From contig JBKQMB010000044.1 in assembly GCA_052326605.1 (NCBI GenBank), forward strand, positions 36,182-100,181: a stretch of DNA of 64,000 nucleotides, read 5' to 3'. Shown in pieces: positions 8,549 through 15,661 of this stretch. The notes below the pieces were generated by a model. The model saw only the letters and a program-made list of their open reading frames with translations. It searched no databases and had not been told where the DNA came from. The first letter of the stretch is position 1; each line of letters opens with the position of its first letter. The position numbers were made by a program, and so were the translations under genes. Source of the stretch: Bog-756 sp052326605 (GTDB lineage: Bacteria > Actinomycetota > Acidimicrobiia > Acidimicrobiales > RAAP-2).

Positions 8549-9202
8549 TCAGGCGGTCGCGGCGAGTACGTCCAGAGAAACTGAGCCGATGACAGCCCTG
8601 ACCGTAGAAGCGTGCCACCTTCCGCCTCGGGCGGTAGGTATTGCCTCGGCATTCAGATCGTCGGCGACAGCTCGCAGGGAACGGCCAGCTGCCCTCTCGG
8701 CGGCGATGCGGAGGCGCACGCCCTCGGCCAGCTCGACTGGGCGACCGAGACGGACACCACGGGCCTTCATGGCCTGCATGGCCTCGGAAGTCCGCTGGCC
8801 GATGATCCGGCGCTCCCACTGAGCTACGGAGCCGTAGATGTTGGCCATCAACTCGCCGGTCGGGGTGCTGGTGTCTACGTCTACGTCAAGGGCCACAAGC
8901 GACCAGCCGCCCCGCTTGGCCCGCTCAACCAGGGTGGCGAAATCCCGCACCGACCGGGACAGCCGGTCAAGTTTGGCGACGGCCAGCACGTCAGCCTCGC
9001 CCCGGTCGAGGCGGTCGAGGGCGTCGGTCAGGGCCGGGCGGTGGATGTTGCTACCCGAGCGGCCCTCGTCGGTGTGGCTGCCCACCAGCTCCCAGCCACG
9101 GGCGTCGATGGCCTTGCCGATGGTGGCGGCCTGGGCCTCCAGTCCGTTGCCGGTGTCGGCCTGCTTGTCAGTGCTGACTCGGTGATAGGCGATCACTCTC
9201 AT
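8549..9202 (-). CDS. Serine recombinase / resolvase
   Basis: 217 residues from MRVIAYHRVSTDKQADTG. The catalytic serine is in YHRVSTDKQ. AVAKLDRLSRSVRDF and IYGSVAQWERRIIGQRTSEA carry the conserved arginines and E-helix of the resolvase/invertase family. The C-terminal helix-turn-helix (AGRSLRAVADDLNAEAIPT) binds DNA. The length fits small resolvases or invertases, not large serine integrases. It may resolve or invert segments of island 1. The in-frame ATG 15 nt upstream (9217) is possible, but MRVIAYHR matches the family start. Confidence 0.92.
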   Translation of the reverse strand: MRVIAYHRVSTDKQADTGNGLEAQAATIGKAIDARGWELVGSHTDEGRSGSNIHRPALTDALDRLDRGEADVLAVAKLDRLSRSVRDFATLVERAKRGGWSLVALDVDVDTSTPTGELMANIYGSVAQWERRIIGQRTSEAMQAMKARGVRLGRPVELAEGVRLRIAAERAAGRSLRAVADDLNAEAIPTARGGRWHASTVRAVIGSVSLDVLAATA

Positions 9203-9388
9203 GTGCCTAGTGTACATAAAAGGTTCCCATCTTGTACAGGATGGGCAGGGGTGGGCGTGCCCGCGGGCGCTCAGCGGCGTCGGGGGTGATCGTGCTCTGA
9301 GCTTGTGGGCAACGGTGGGCGCTCAGGTGGGCATGCCCGCGGGCGGCGGGTCAGGTGCCCAGTGGGCAGGTGTGGGCGTCTGGGCGAT
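9203..9388. repeat. Intergenic region with two copies of a GC palindrome
   Basis: The 186-bp gap between the recombinase start and the secreted-protein stop holds two copies of TGCCCGCGGGCG (9258-9269 and 9334-9345) inside similar flanks (gtgggcgTGCCC and gtgggcaTGCCC). Position just upstream of the recombinase suggests a recombination or operator site. There is no coding potential. Confidence 0.45.
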
Positions 9389-10039
9389 CTACTTCACTTT
9401 GCCGAGAATCCGCACCGCAGTTGTGTTGTAGTAGGCGAGTTGCCAGTTCCCGGATGAGTCTCCGTAAGCCATCAGACGACTTTGTATCTCGCCTGACGGT
9501 CCCGCGGTGTCGAACCAGTTGAGGTCTGCTCCTGGAGTAGGAGTGGATAGGACCAGCCAGTAGGTGGTCGAAGGCGAGAGGACGGGGCGGTCAACTGATC
9601 TGAACGAGTAGTTCTGTCCGTTCCAGTCTGTCGTGATCCTCGGTATCGAGATTTGGTCCAGCACCTGGCTGGCGTTGGGCTGACCACCTTGGTCGGGCAC
9701 TAGGAGAAATACGGCAGTGTCGTTGGCTGCGCCGAATCTCCCCGAGAGCGGAGCCAGGTATTTGGTTACCTTGATCGAACTGCCGGGGGGAGTGACGAAA
9801 GACAGCGCTACAGAGGCATTTCCGCCTACTGATCCGACCGTCTGTGACCCTCCAGTGATGTAGTAGTTGTACCAGTTGACGCCGTTGTTGGTGAAGTAGT
9901 TGTCGTAGACCGTGGCGACTCTGGACGGACTCTGCGCCGCCCTAGCGGGGCCAGACAGTGATCCGAGAGCCAGGACGCTGGCCGCGACGGCAACCCCAAC
10001 TAGCAGGATTACGGCTCGCAGGCGCTTTGGGTTTCTCAT
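9389..10039 (-). CDS. Secreted protein of unknown function
   Basis: 216 residues. It has a classical signal peptide: positively charged MRNPKRLR, a hydrophobic stretch of about 20 residues and cleavage near GPARAAQS (~35). The mature part (VATVYDNYFTNNGVNW, then VGGNASVALSF, TTYWLVLSTPTPGADLNWF) looks like an all-beta jelly-roll resembling choice-of-anchor domains, but no catalytic motif is visible. The ATG at 10039 is preceded by AAGGA. Divergent from the PGWW membrane protein gene. Confidence 0.72.
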   Translation of the reverse strand: MRNPKRLRAVILLVGVAVAASVLALGSLSGPARAAQSPSRVATVYDNYFTNNGVNWYNYYITGGSQTVGSVGGNASVALSFVTPPGSSIKVTKYLAPLSGRFGAANDTAVFLLVPDQGGQPNASQVLDQISIPRITTDWNGQNYSFRSVDRPVLSPSTTYWLVLSTPTPGADLNWFDTAGPSGEIQSRLMAYGDSSGNWQLAYYNTTAVRILGKVK

Positions 10040-10367
10040 TGGGGGGTCCTTTTCCTTGGGCGGCCCACTCCAGCAGCGAGCCGGAGATGCGCCCGCCCCC
10101 TCTCCACCGGCACCTCCTGCATGAGCAACGGTACGCCGGTACCTGGACCGTCAACAGGGCCAAAGGGCACAACCCGGCGCTGTCATCCCTGCTGTCATCC
10201 GACCTCCGTTGTCGCCCCGTCATCCCTGGTGTCATCCGGTCGGTCGGGGGGCCAAAAGCAACCGCCCTACTTGCAACCCAATCGGCGAATCCGCTAATGC
10301 TCCTCGGTCCTCGGGTCGATAGCGAGATGAAGGGAACCGCGGCAGGGGCGAAAGCGGAGCGAAGAAG
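10040..10367. promoter_or_regulatory. Divergent intergenic region
   Basis: 328 bp separate two divergent genes, so both promoters should lie here. It contains a repeated motif around 10190-10240 (ccctgctgtcatccga and ccctggtgtcatccgg; tgtcatcc occurs at least twice) that could be a shared operator. No gene is supported on either strand. Confidence 0.4.
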
Positions 10368-11234
10368 ATGAGCGACACATTGCAGGGACCTGGGTGGTGG
10401 CAGGCGTCCGACGGCAATTGGTACGCCCCCGAACTGCATCCCGACTACTCGCCTCCCAAAGCGCCCAGTCCTCCGCAACCACCAGAAGTGCCCAATCTTC
10501 CTCACGCCACAGCGCCCGCAGCGCCCGGAGCGCAGGGGGCCAATACACCGCCGATACCAGGGTGGTGGCAGTCAGGCGATGGTGGTTGGCATCCGCCACA
10601 GCCACCGTCTCCCCAGCCTCAGCCGCAGCCAACGTATTCACAGCAACCCACTCAGGCTTTCTCTCCCAGTCAGGAGAAGAAGTCGCGAACAGGCCTAACG
10701 GTCGCTCTCGTCGCGGTACTGGCGCTCTTGGTCGTTGGGGTGATTGCGGCCATCGCAGTCTCGAAGAAAAGCGGGCCATCGACGACGCCAACCTCAGCTC
10801 CTGCGGCAGCAAACACGTCCCCAACTTCGGCTTCCGCCCAGGCTGCTGCGCAAGCTTTTCTTGTGGCATTCAACAACCTCAACACTGCATCAAACGCTGA
10901 TTCGGCACAACTCAACGCGAACATGCAGAGCGCGAATCCGGAACCAGTGGCTGCAACTGCCACTATCAACAGTTGGATCGCTAGCAGCCAGACATTCGAT
11001 AGAGCGATGGGCTCCATTCAATTCCCCAGCGCCCTTCAATCCGACGTTCAACAAGTGATGTCGGCGAGTGCTGCCTTTCAGTCGGGCCTGCAACAACTCG
11101 GTGCCAACACGGACAACATCAGCAACTACAACTCGGCATTGTCCTCGCTGACCCCATTGAAGGCGAACTTAGTCGCAGCCACCAGTGTGTTGGGCGAGGC
11201 ACTTGGATTGACAAAAGCCACCACGTCTCCGTAG
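10368..11234 (+). CDS. PGWW-motif single-pass membrane protein
   Basis: 288 residues. Two copies of a PGWW-type module, GPGWWQASDGNWYAPELHP and IPGWWQSGDGGWHPP, resemble DUF2510. A proline/glutamine-rich cytoplasmic linker leads to one transmembrane helix (LTVALVAVLALLVVGVIAAI, about residues 106-125). The external part is Ser/Thr/Ala-rich with alpha-helical stretches (AAAQAFLVAFNNLN onward). Such proteins are common in actinobacteria and have no assigned function. The ATG is preceded by GGAGCGAAGAAG. It is the only rightward gene on island 1 and is divergent from the secreted protein gene, so it may be under its own control. Confidence 0.78.
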   Translation: MSDTLQGPGWWQASDGNWYAPELHPDYSPPKAPSPPQPPEVPNLPHATAPAAPGAQGANTPPIPGWWQSGDGGWHPPQPPSPQPQPQPTYSQQPTQAFSPSQEKKSRTGLTVALVAVLALLVVGVIAAIAVSKKSGPSTTPTSAPAAANTSPTSASAQAAAQAFLVAFNNLNTASNADSAQLNANMQSANPEPVAATATINSWIASSQTFDRAMGSIQFPSALQSDVQQVMSASAAFQSGLQQLGANTDNISNYNSALSSLTPLKANLVAATSVLGEALGLTKATTSP

Positions 11235-11440
11235 GTGAGGCTCCCAATCGAGGCCTCCTCGGCGCCAATGGCGGGGGAGCCAAAAACAATAACCCCTGAC
11301 GCAACCGAATCGGGCCGTTTTCAATCGCCGCCGTGTGAACCAAAATCGGCGTTTTGGCAACCCCCTTTGGCAGAACCGCATCGCCGCCGATCTGGCGGCT
11401 CAGGCGGGGTCAGTCACCACCGCGTCTGTGTCTACCGGAA
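11235..11440. other. Convergent intergenic region with hairpins
   Basis: 206 bp between two converging genes. It contains ccaaaa-tcggcg-ttttgg (11341-11358) and gccgcc-gatct-ggcggc (about 11389-11406). Either hairpin could act as a bidirectional terminator. No gene is seen. Confidence 0.4.
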
Positions 11441-11656
11441 TCAGGCGATCCCGGCCCGGCGCTCGACCAGCTCGGCGGCCTCAGTGAGCAAGGCGCACAG
11501 GTGGGCGTCCCGTGGGTTCGTGGCGGGCAGCGCGGCCAAGATGGCCCGGACCTGCTCGGCCACGTCGAGGGCCTCGGTCGCGGTCAGGCTGGCGAGGGGT
11601 CGGCCAGTGGCGGCCTCCACCACGGCGGCGAGGTCGTCGGGGTCCGGGGCGGTCAT
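11441..11656 (-). CDS. Small helical protein of unknown function
   Basis: 71 residues from MTAPDPDDLAAVVEA. It is mostly alpha-helical, with Leu/Ala-rich amphipathic segments (LTATEALDVAEQVRAILAAL) and no cysteine motif. The ATG at 11656 overlaps the stop of the upstream zinc-cysteine gene (ATGA), so the pair is translationally coupled. It is last in the run that begins with the terminase-small-like gene. No family recognised. Confidence 0.6.
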   Translation of the reverse strand: MTAPDPDDLAAVVEAATGRPLASLTATEALDVAEQVRAILAALPATNPRDAHLCALLTEAAELVERRAGIA

Positions 11657-11904
11657 CGTCCACACGTCGGGCAGTGGGCCGAGGCGGCGGCCAGGAGGTC
11701 GAGCAGGTGAGCCGCGGCGGCGTCCTGGTCAGCCCGTAGACGGTCGAGCAGGCCGGTGTCGGGCGGCGGCAACAGGGCGGCGAGGTCGAGTGGTGGCCGC
11801 TCGGGCGGGGCGAATCGTTCGGGACATAGGCAAACCACACAGTGTTCCCGGTCGGACGGGTCAGTGGTCATGGCAGTGGTGTCCTCCACGTAGTTGTCCG
11901 TCAT
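11653..11904 (-). CDS. Small cysteine-rich (zinc-finger-like) protein
   Basis: 83 residues. CVVCLCPERF at about 22 and CPTCGR at the C-terminus form a split CxxC pair that could bind zinc; between them lies a helical linker (LLDRLRADQDAAAAHLLDLL). It overlaps both neighbours by ATGA-type 4-nt overlaps. Function unknown; small zinc proteins of this kind are frequent in phage and satellite regions. Confidence 0.6.
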   Translation of the reverse strand: MTDNYVEDTTAMTTDPSDREHCVVCLCPERFAPPERPPLDLAALLPPPDTGLLDRLRADQDAAAAHLLDLLAAASAHCPTCGR

Positions 11905-12428
11905 GTCGTCGCCACCGGGGTCGGGCGGTCGGCCAGGTCGGCGGTCAGCTCGCGGCGCATCTGCTCACGATCATCGCGTTGTCGTGCCGCATCGGCGTCC
12001 CGGAACTCCTGTAACGTCGCCCACACTTCGGGGCCCGTGGGCATGATCCTGCTACCGGCCGGGATAGCATCGAGGTCGGATCGACTCTCGGCCGGTGGGC
12101 TCAACACCCGGACCACGGCTAGGGCGTCGGTCAGCGATGCGTCGTCATCCAGACGGGACTCGACTACGGACAGGGCACGGCCCCGGATGCGGCGAGCGCG
12201 GTCGGCCTGCTCGGTCACCAGGACTGCCCGGTACTCGGCCAGAGCGTCCCGGAAGGTCGGATCGTGGTTGAACCATCGGTTGACGGCCTCCCGACTGACA
12301 CCGGCCAGGACTGCCGCCTCAGTCTGTGACGACCCGGTGGCGAGGGCTTCTACGGCGGCCTGTTTCGCCGGGGTCAACTCGGCCACGGCATCGAGGACCG
12401 GCGCGTCGGTGTCATCGAGCGGGTTCAC
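11901..12428 (-). CDS. Helix-turn-helix protein resembling phage terminase small subunits
   Basis: 175 residues. The N-terminus LTPAKQAAVEALATGSSQ, TEAAVLAGVSREAVNRWFN, DPTFRDALAEYR is the helix-turn-helix layout of phage terminase small subunits (TerS) and related phBC6A51-type proteins. The rest is charged and helical, with a C-terminal coiled segment. TerS recognises packaging sites, but no large terminase is on the island, so it could be a TerS used to divert a helper phage or simply a transposase-like HTH protein. The GTG start has GGGAG seven bases upstream. It leads the coupled trio ending at 11441. Confidence 0.65.
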   Translation of the reverse strand: MNPLDDTDAPVLDAVAELTPAKQAAVEALATGSSQTEAAVLAGVSREAVNRWFNHDPTFRDALAEYRAVLVTEQADRARRIRGRALSVVESRLDDDASLTDALAVVRVLSPPAESRSDLDAIPAGSRIMPTGPEVWATLQEFRDADAARQRDDREQMRRELTADLADRPTPVATT

Positions 12429-12513
12429 GGCTAGCTCCCTCGGCGTGATCGGTCGTGATCCAGTGTGACACTGTGCGCGGGTGGCGGCTGCTGGGATCGA
12501 GGGTCAGGGGTCA

Positions 12514-12726
12514 TCATAGGTGCCGCCGGGTCCGCGTCCGGTGTGCGCGCACTCGACACGTCGTCGAGCAGCTCAGGGCGTCGGCCCAGGCGTCGGGGTC
12601 GAGCGGCTGGCCGCATACCTGGCACGTCCGAGGGCGTGGCCGTAGGTCATCCCAGAGAGCGAGCTGGGGATCGTCGGCGGTCGAGGTCTCCCCCGCCCCC
12701 GCGGGGGGGTCAGCCACCACGGCCAC
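12514..12726 (-). CDS. Small zinc-finger-like protein
   Basis: 70 residues. TCQVCGQPLDPDAWADALSC followed by STTCRVRAHRTRTRR gives two cysteine pairs and a basic tail, typical of small DNA-binding zinc proteins in actinobacterial phages. It lies between the winged-helix gene and the TerS-like gene in the same direction. The start is uncertain (GTG at 12726). Nothing else is supported between 12727 and 12865. Confidence 0.5.
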   Translation of the reverse strand: MAVVADPPAGAGETSTADDPQLALWDDLRPRPRTCQVCGQPLDPDAWADALSCSTTCRVRAHRTRTRRHL

Positions 12727-12865
12727 CAGCTACGGCGAGAGCGGCGTATACAGGCCTCTCGTCGGTCGATGGTGGCACCGTCGTGGCTTCCCAACAGAGT
12801 CCGAGGTCGAACGCCCTAACCATCGGACGGTCGGGCACTGGGTCTGACGGTCGCCATGCCCGGCG

Positions 12866-13666
12866 CTAGTCGAACTCGAGACTCAGCCCACTCTCCCAAT
12901 CCACGGTTGGCCAATCGCCCGCGGCGTCGTTCGCTGCCACAACTGCGGCACAGCAGGTCGGACAGAGACGCGGTCCCCAGTACGCCTCGACTAGACGTTG
13001 GTTGCTCCTTCCGCAGGAAGCGCATCTCGGTAGCTCGACCACCTCGGCCGCTCGATCCGACTCGTCGCCACCGGGCGCTTCTGTCTGAGGATCACCCACG
13101 GCAATGGGTTCGTGGTCGCTCAAGAAGGGGTGGCCGCTGATTTCTTCTCCACAGCCGCATCTCAGCCCATTGCTAGATACCTCCATCCCTCTTTGCCGCC
13201 TTACCTCGTGAGCCGCCTCTATTCCCTGGTCGTTCGCGTCAGATTGCACAATCTCGACGCGGACCTGGCCCGAACTGGGCGCGAACTTGACGCCATCTGC
13301 CAGGGTCTGATTCGCGTCATCTGACGCCAACAAGGAACGGTTTCCGAGGTTCACCAGGCGGCCATGCTCGATGACCTTCACCCGTCCTTCCGTGCCCTGA
13401 TGAAACGGCACGACTGGCTCCAGTAAGCCAATACCCGCCAGTTGCACAACGACCTTCGTGACCGTCTTCCGGGAAAGCCTGGTGGCCGCAGCAAGGTCGG
13501 TGAGCGTTCCGGCCCATTCACTCGATCTGTACTCGGCCTGTATGGCCAACAGAAGAAAGACCAGTAGTTGGTTTGCCGTCAGATGGCGTTCTCTTGCGAT
13601 GTCACATGCAGCGAACGGATCGACTTTGGGCCACTTCCACCTTAGCGAACCCCGTTCGCCGGTCAC
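12866..13666 (-). CDS. Winged-helix protein with C-terminal zinc finger (possible replication/control protein)
   Basis: 266 residues. The N-terminal ~120 contain HLTANQLLVFLLLAIQAEYR and TLTDLAAATRLSRKTVTKVV, a MarR- or replication-initiator-like winged helix. The middle is low-complexity. The C-terminus has CASCGRSNQRLVEAYWGPRL followed by CPTCC, a zinc ribbon, and an acidic tail. The GTG start overlaps the preceding 86-aa gene by 4 nt. In actinobacterial integrative elements this position (next to the small conserved gene and the integrase) often holds the replication or regulatory protein. That is positional inference. Confidence 0.65.
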   Translation of the reverse strand: MTGERGSLRWKWPKVDPFAACDIARERHLTANQLLVFLLLAIQAEYRSSEWAGTLTDLAAATRLSRKTVTKVVVQLAGIGLLEPVVPFHQGTEGRVKVIEHGRLVNLGNRSLLASDDANQTLADGVKFAPSSGQVRVEIVQSDANDQGIEAAHEVRRQRGMEVSSNGLRCGCGEEISGHPFLSDHEPIAVGDPQTEAPGGDESDRAAEVVELPRCASCGRSNQRLVEAYWGPRLCPTCCAAVVAANDAAGDWPTVDWESGLSLEFD

Positions 13667-13923
13667 TTGCCTGTCCCCCGCCGCCGACGCGCTCTAGCCG
13701 ACTTCAACGCCAACCCTGTGAAGTACGCCTTCTTCGCCGCCTCGGCACGACGGTGGCGCTCTGCCTCAGGCAGCACCCCCTCAGGGTCAACCTGGCGGTC
13801 GAAACGGTCACGGAAGGCCGCCCGTGCGTTTGCAGTTCTGGCCGCCGGATCAGCCGTCCTGGACCAGGACACCTGAGCGGCGAGACGGCCACGCAAGCTC
13901 TGCTCGGCTGGTGACATCGACAT
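13663..13923 (-). CDS. Conserved small basic protein of actinobacterial integrative elements
   Basis: 86 residues from MSMSPAEQSLRGRLAAQVSW. The pattern SRTADPAARTANARAAF, DRFDRQVDPEGVL, RAEAAKKAYFTGLALKS and a strongly basic Arg-rich end recurs in small genes beside replication and integrase genes of actinobacterial plasmids and integrative elements. Function unknown; nucleic acid binding is likely from charge. Its stop overlaps the next gene by 4 nt, and its start sits at the edge of a long hairpin. Confidence 0.75.
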   Translation of the reverse strand: MSMSPAEQSLRGRLAAQVSWSRTADPAARTANARAAFRDRFDRQVDPEGVLPEAERHRRAEAAKKAYFTGLALKSARARRRRGTGK

Positions 13924-13978
13924 GTAGAAGCAACCCCTTCGGGTGCTCCGGGTGCCGACGCCGGAGCGAAGCTTCTAC
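13924..13978. other. 55-nt nested hairpin upstream of the small basic gene
   Basis: Outer arms gtagaag / cttctac and inner arms gctccgg / ccggagc are perfect, with cttc/gaag between them, a gggt bulge and a 9-nt loop. It lies at the start of the 86-aa gene on the minus strand. It could be an operator, an RNA structure in the leader or a replication site. Confidence 0.5.
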
Positions 13979-14016
13979 CTGATGGCCTGGCGGGCTAGTA
14001 GTCGATCACCGTTGTA

Positions 14017-14490
14017 CTAGACGCGGGGCGGGCGAGGCAAGGAACTGGCCCGCCTGACTCGTACGAGGGGTGGCGGCTCCGACATCGCCAGGCTGCAGAT
14101 GGCCGACACTGGCTCTGCGAGGGGGGTGAAGTGAAGAAGAGGCAGCAGTCGTTCGGATCGCTCCATTTCGGATTCAACCGGCTGCCAGCGGATCGCGCTA
14201 CCCAATGCAGCGGCACGGTCCGCGATTTGACGGACCCGAAGTTGGTCCAGAACCACCCGCCCATTGCAGCGCACGTTGCTGCACGCACACTCGCAGAAGC
14301 TGAGCGGTGCGCTCTCGCTGACTTTGGACGGATACCAGCGGCGGTCTTCGACATCCCGTTCGCTTCGCTGAGCGATGCCAGGTGACCGGAACTCGACTGA
14401 CAACTTGCCACCCGGAGCCTGGAAGACACGGGCGAGTATCCGAGCGCAAGATGGACAGCCAACCTCGGCGACTTGAGATTCGGCAGTCAT
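14017..14490 (-). CDS. Cysteine-rich protein of unknown function, coupled to the integrase
   Basis: 157 residues. CPSCARILARVF near residue 12 and CECACSNVRC near 67 suggest a zinc site in the first half. The C-terminal half is low-complexity and basic. The ATG overlaps the integrase stop (ATGA at 14487-14490), arguing for a real coupled gene. In other elements this spot holds an excisionase or regulator, but no helix-turn-helix is apparent. Confidence 0.5.
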   Translation of the reverse strand: MTAESQVAEVGCPSCARILARVFQAPGGKLSVEFRSPGIAQRSERDVEDRRWYPSKVSESAPLSFCECACSNVRCNGRVVLDQLRVRQIADRAAALGSAIRWQPVESEMERSERLLPLLHFTPLAEPVSAICSLAMSEPPPLVRVRRASSLPRPPRV

Positions 14491-15404
14491 AGCCGGTCCC
14501 CTGGTGAGCGGGTCTGGTATGCGGCTCTGGCTCGCTCGTCGGCCGCGCTGGCGCCGTACCGATTCAACATCTCCCTCGTACGCCAGCCAACCAGCCGCAT
14601 GAGGTCGCCCTCATTGCCGCCGTCCGCCAACCAGCGGTGTGCGAATGAGTGCCGGAACAGATGGGCATGGATGTGGCCGATTCCCGCCTGCTTGCCCCTG
14701 CGCTCCACGATTGAGCGGATACCCGGTGTACCCAGCGGGCCGCGTATACCGAGCCACAAGCTGTCACTCGTGGCCGCGTGGGGATCCCGTGCCCGAGCGT
14801 GGATGTAGCGGTCGAGCGCCCCAGCTGTCTTTGCGCCGAACGGACAGGCCCTGGGCCGCCTCCCCTTGCCCATGACGATGGCCACCCTCGCATCGAGGTC
14901 AACGTCGTTGACGGTGAGATTGGCCAACTCAGACAGCCTCATGCCGGTGTCGAGAAACAGCCGGAGCACAGCAGTGTCCCGGCGGTCCTCCATGCTCTTG
15001 CCCTCGCAGGTAGCAAGCAGTCTGCGCAAGTCCTCGTCGGTCATCACCGGCACCGGCACGTCGGGTACCCGTGGCGGCTTCATCTTCTCCATCGGTGAGC
15101 GAGTGATTTCGCCCCAATCGACCAGGAAGTTGAACAGGGCGGTCAGCGCCCGGTAGCGGTTGTTGGCGGTGGCAGGAGCCTTGGTCTCTACGAGACGCTC
15201 GATGAATGACTCGACGTGCTCCCGGCCGATCTTGGTGACCTCGGTGGGCATCCCGGACTCGCGAAGGAAATCGAGGAGCTGGTTGGCGGCCTCCGAGTAG
15301 GTGGCGACGGTCTTGGCGCTCTTGTTCGCCGCCCGAAGACTGCGCTGGAATGACGGGATCAGCGTGGCGAGGTCGCCTACACTTTCGGTGGTTACCGGGT
15401 TCAA
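14487..15404 (-). CDS. Tyrosine recombinase / integrase of island 1
   Basis: About 305 residues from the proposed start. An N-terminal SAM-like core-binding domain (SLRAANKSAKTVATYSEAAN) precedes the catalytic domain. It has the full catalytic set: Arg in TGMRLSEL, Lys in VMGKGRRPR, H-x-x-R in HLFRHSFAH, the second His/Trp position as GWRT, and Tyr in MLNRYG. The start is taken as TTG at 15404, with GGAAAGG seven bases upstream; the frame also runs to an ATG at 15524, but that extension looks non-coding. It sits beside the intact tRNA-Pro and would catalyse integration into its 5' half. Confidence 0.93.
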   Translation of the reverse strand: MNPVTTESVGDLATLIPSFQRSLRAANKSAKTVATYSEAANQLLDFLRESGMPTEVTKIGREHVESFIERLVETKAPATANNRYRALTALFNFLVDWGEITRSPMEKMKPPRVPDVPVPVMTDEDLRRLLATCEGKSMEDRRDTAVLRLFLDTGMRLSELANLTVNDVDLDARVAIVMGKGRRPRACPFGAKTAGALDRYIHARARDPHAATSDSLWLGIRGPLGTPGIRSIVERRGKQAGIGHIHAHLFRHSFAHRWLADGGNEGDLMRLVGWRTREMLNRYGASAADERARAAYQTRSPGDRL

Positions 15405-15550
15405 GGAAGTGCCTTTCCTGGGCCGGAAGCCCGCTGTAGTGGGAGCGTTGGCTCGCTCGCCATTCCAAAGGTTATCCGCTGAGGGAGCGTTGTGCAAGCA
15501 GGCTCCCAAGGCGGAAAACCACAAAAGGCCAGTTCACTGGCTATTTTTAC

Positions 15551-15624
15551 CGGGAAGTAGCGCAGCTTGGCAGCGCGCCTGCTTTGGGAGCAGGAGGTCG
15601 CGGGTTCAAATCCCGTCTTCCCGA
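15551..15624 (+). tRNA. tRNA-Pro (TGG)
   Basis: A complete cloverleaf: acceptor CGGGAAG/CTTCCCG, D stem GCGC/GCGC, anticodon stem CCTGC/GCAGG with loop TTTGGGA (anticodon TGG), and T arm GCGGG-TTCAAAT-CCCGT. CCA is not encoded. Bases 15551-15589 are the right copy of the 39-bp attachment repeat, so in the integrated state the 5' half and the whole upstream promoter region belong to the island. Confidence 0.95.
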
Positions 15625-15661
15625 CACGGCGGATGGCGCTCGCGGCGAACGGCCGCGGGTC

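Larger units (their letters stand above)
5592..15589. mobile_element. Integrated element in tRNA-Pro (island 1)
   Basis: A ~10-kb segment bounded by identical 39-bp copies of the tRNA-Pro 5' half at 5592-5630 and 15551-15589. Between them lie a tyrosine integrase next to the right copy, a serine recombinase, a winged-helix/zinc protein, a terminase-small-like protein, a MazF-type toxin and no housekeeping genes. The right copy is continuous with an intact tRNA-Pro; the left copy is cut off in the anticodon loop. This is the structure left by site-specific integration. There are no structural phage, conjugation or large replication genes, so it is a small integrative element or satellite. Confidence 0.85.

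Noticed and set aside
15405..15524. Longer integrase start at the ATG at 15524
   Set aside because: The extra 40 residues do not resemble an integrase N-terminus and a TTG with a good ribosome site fits better; still possible.
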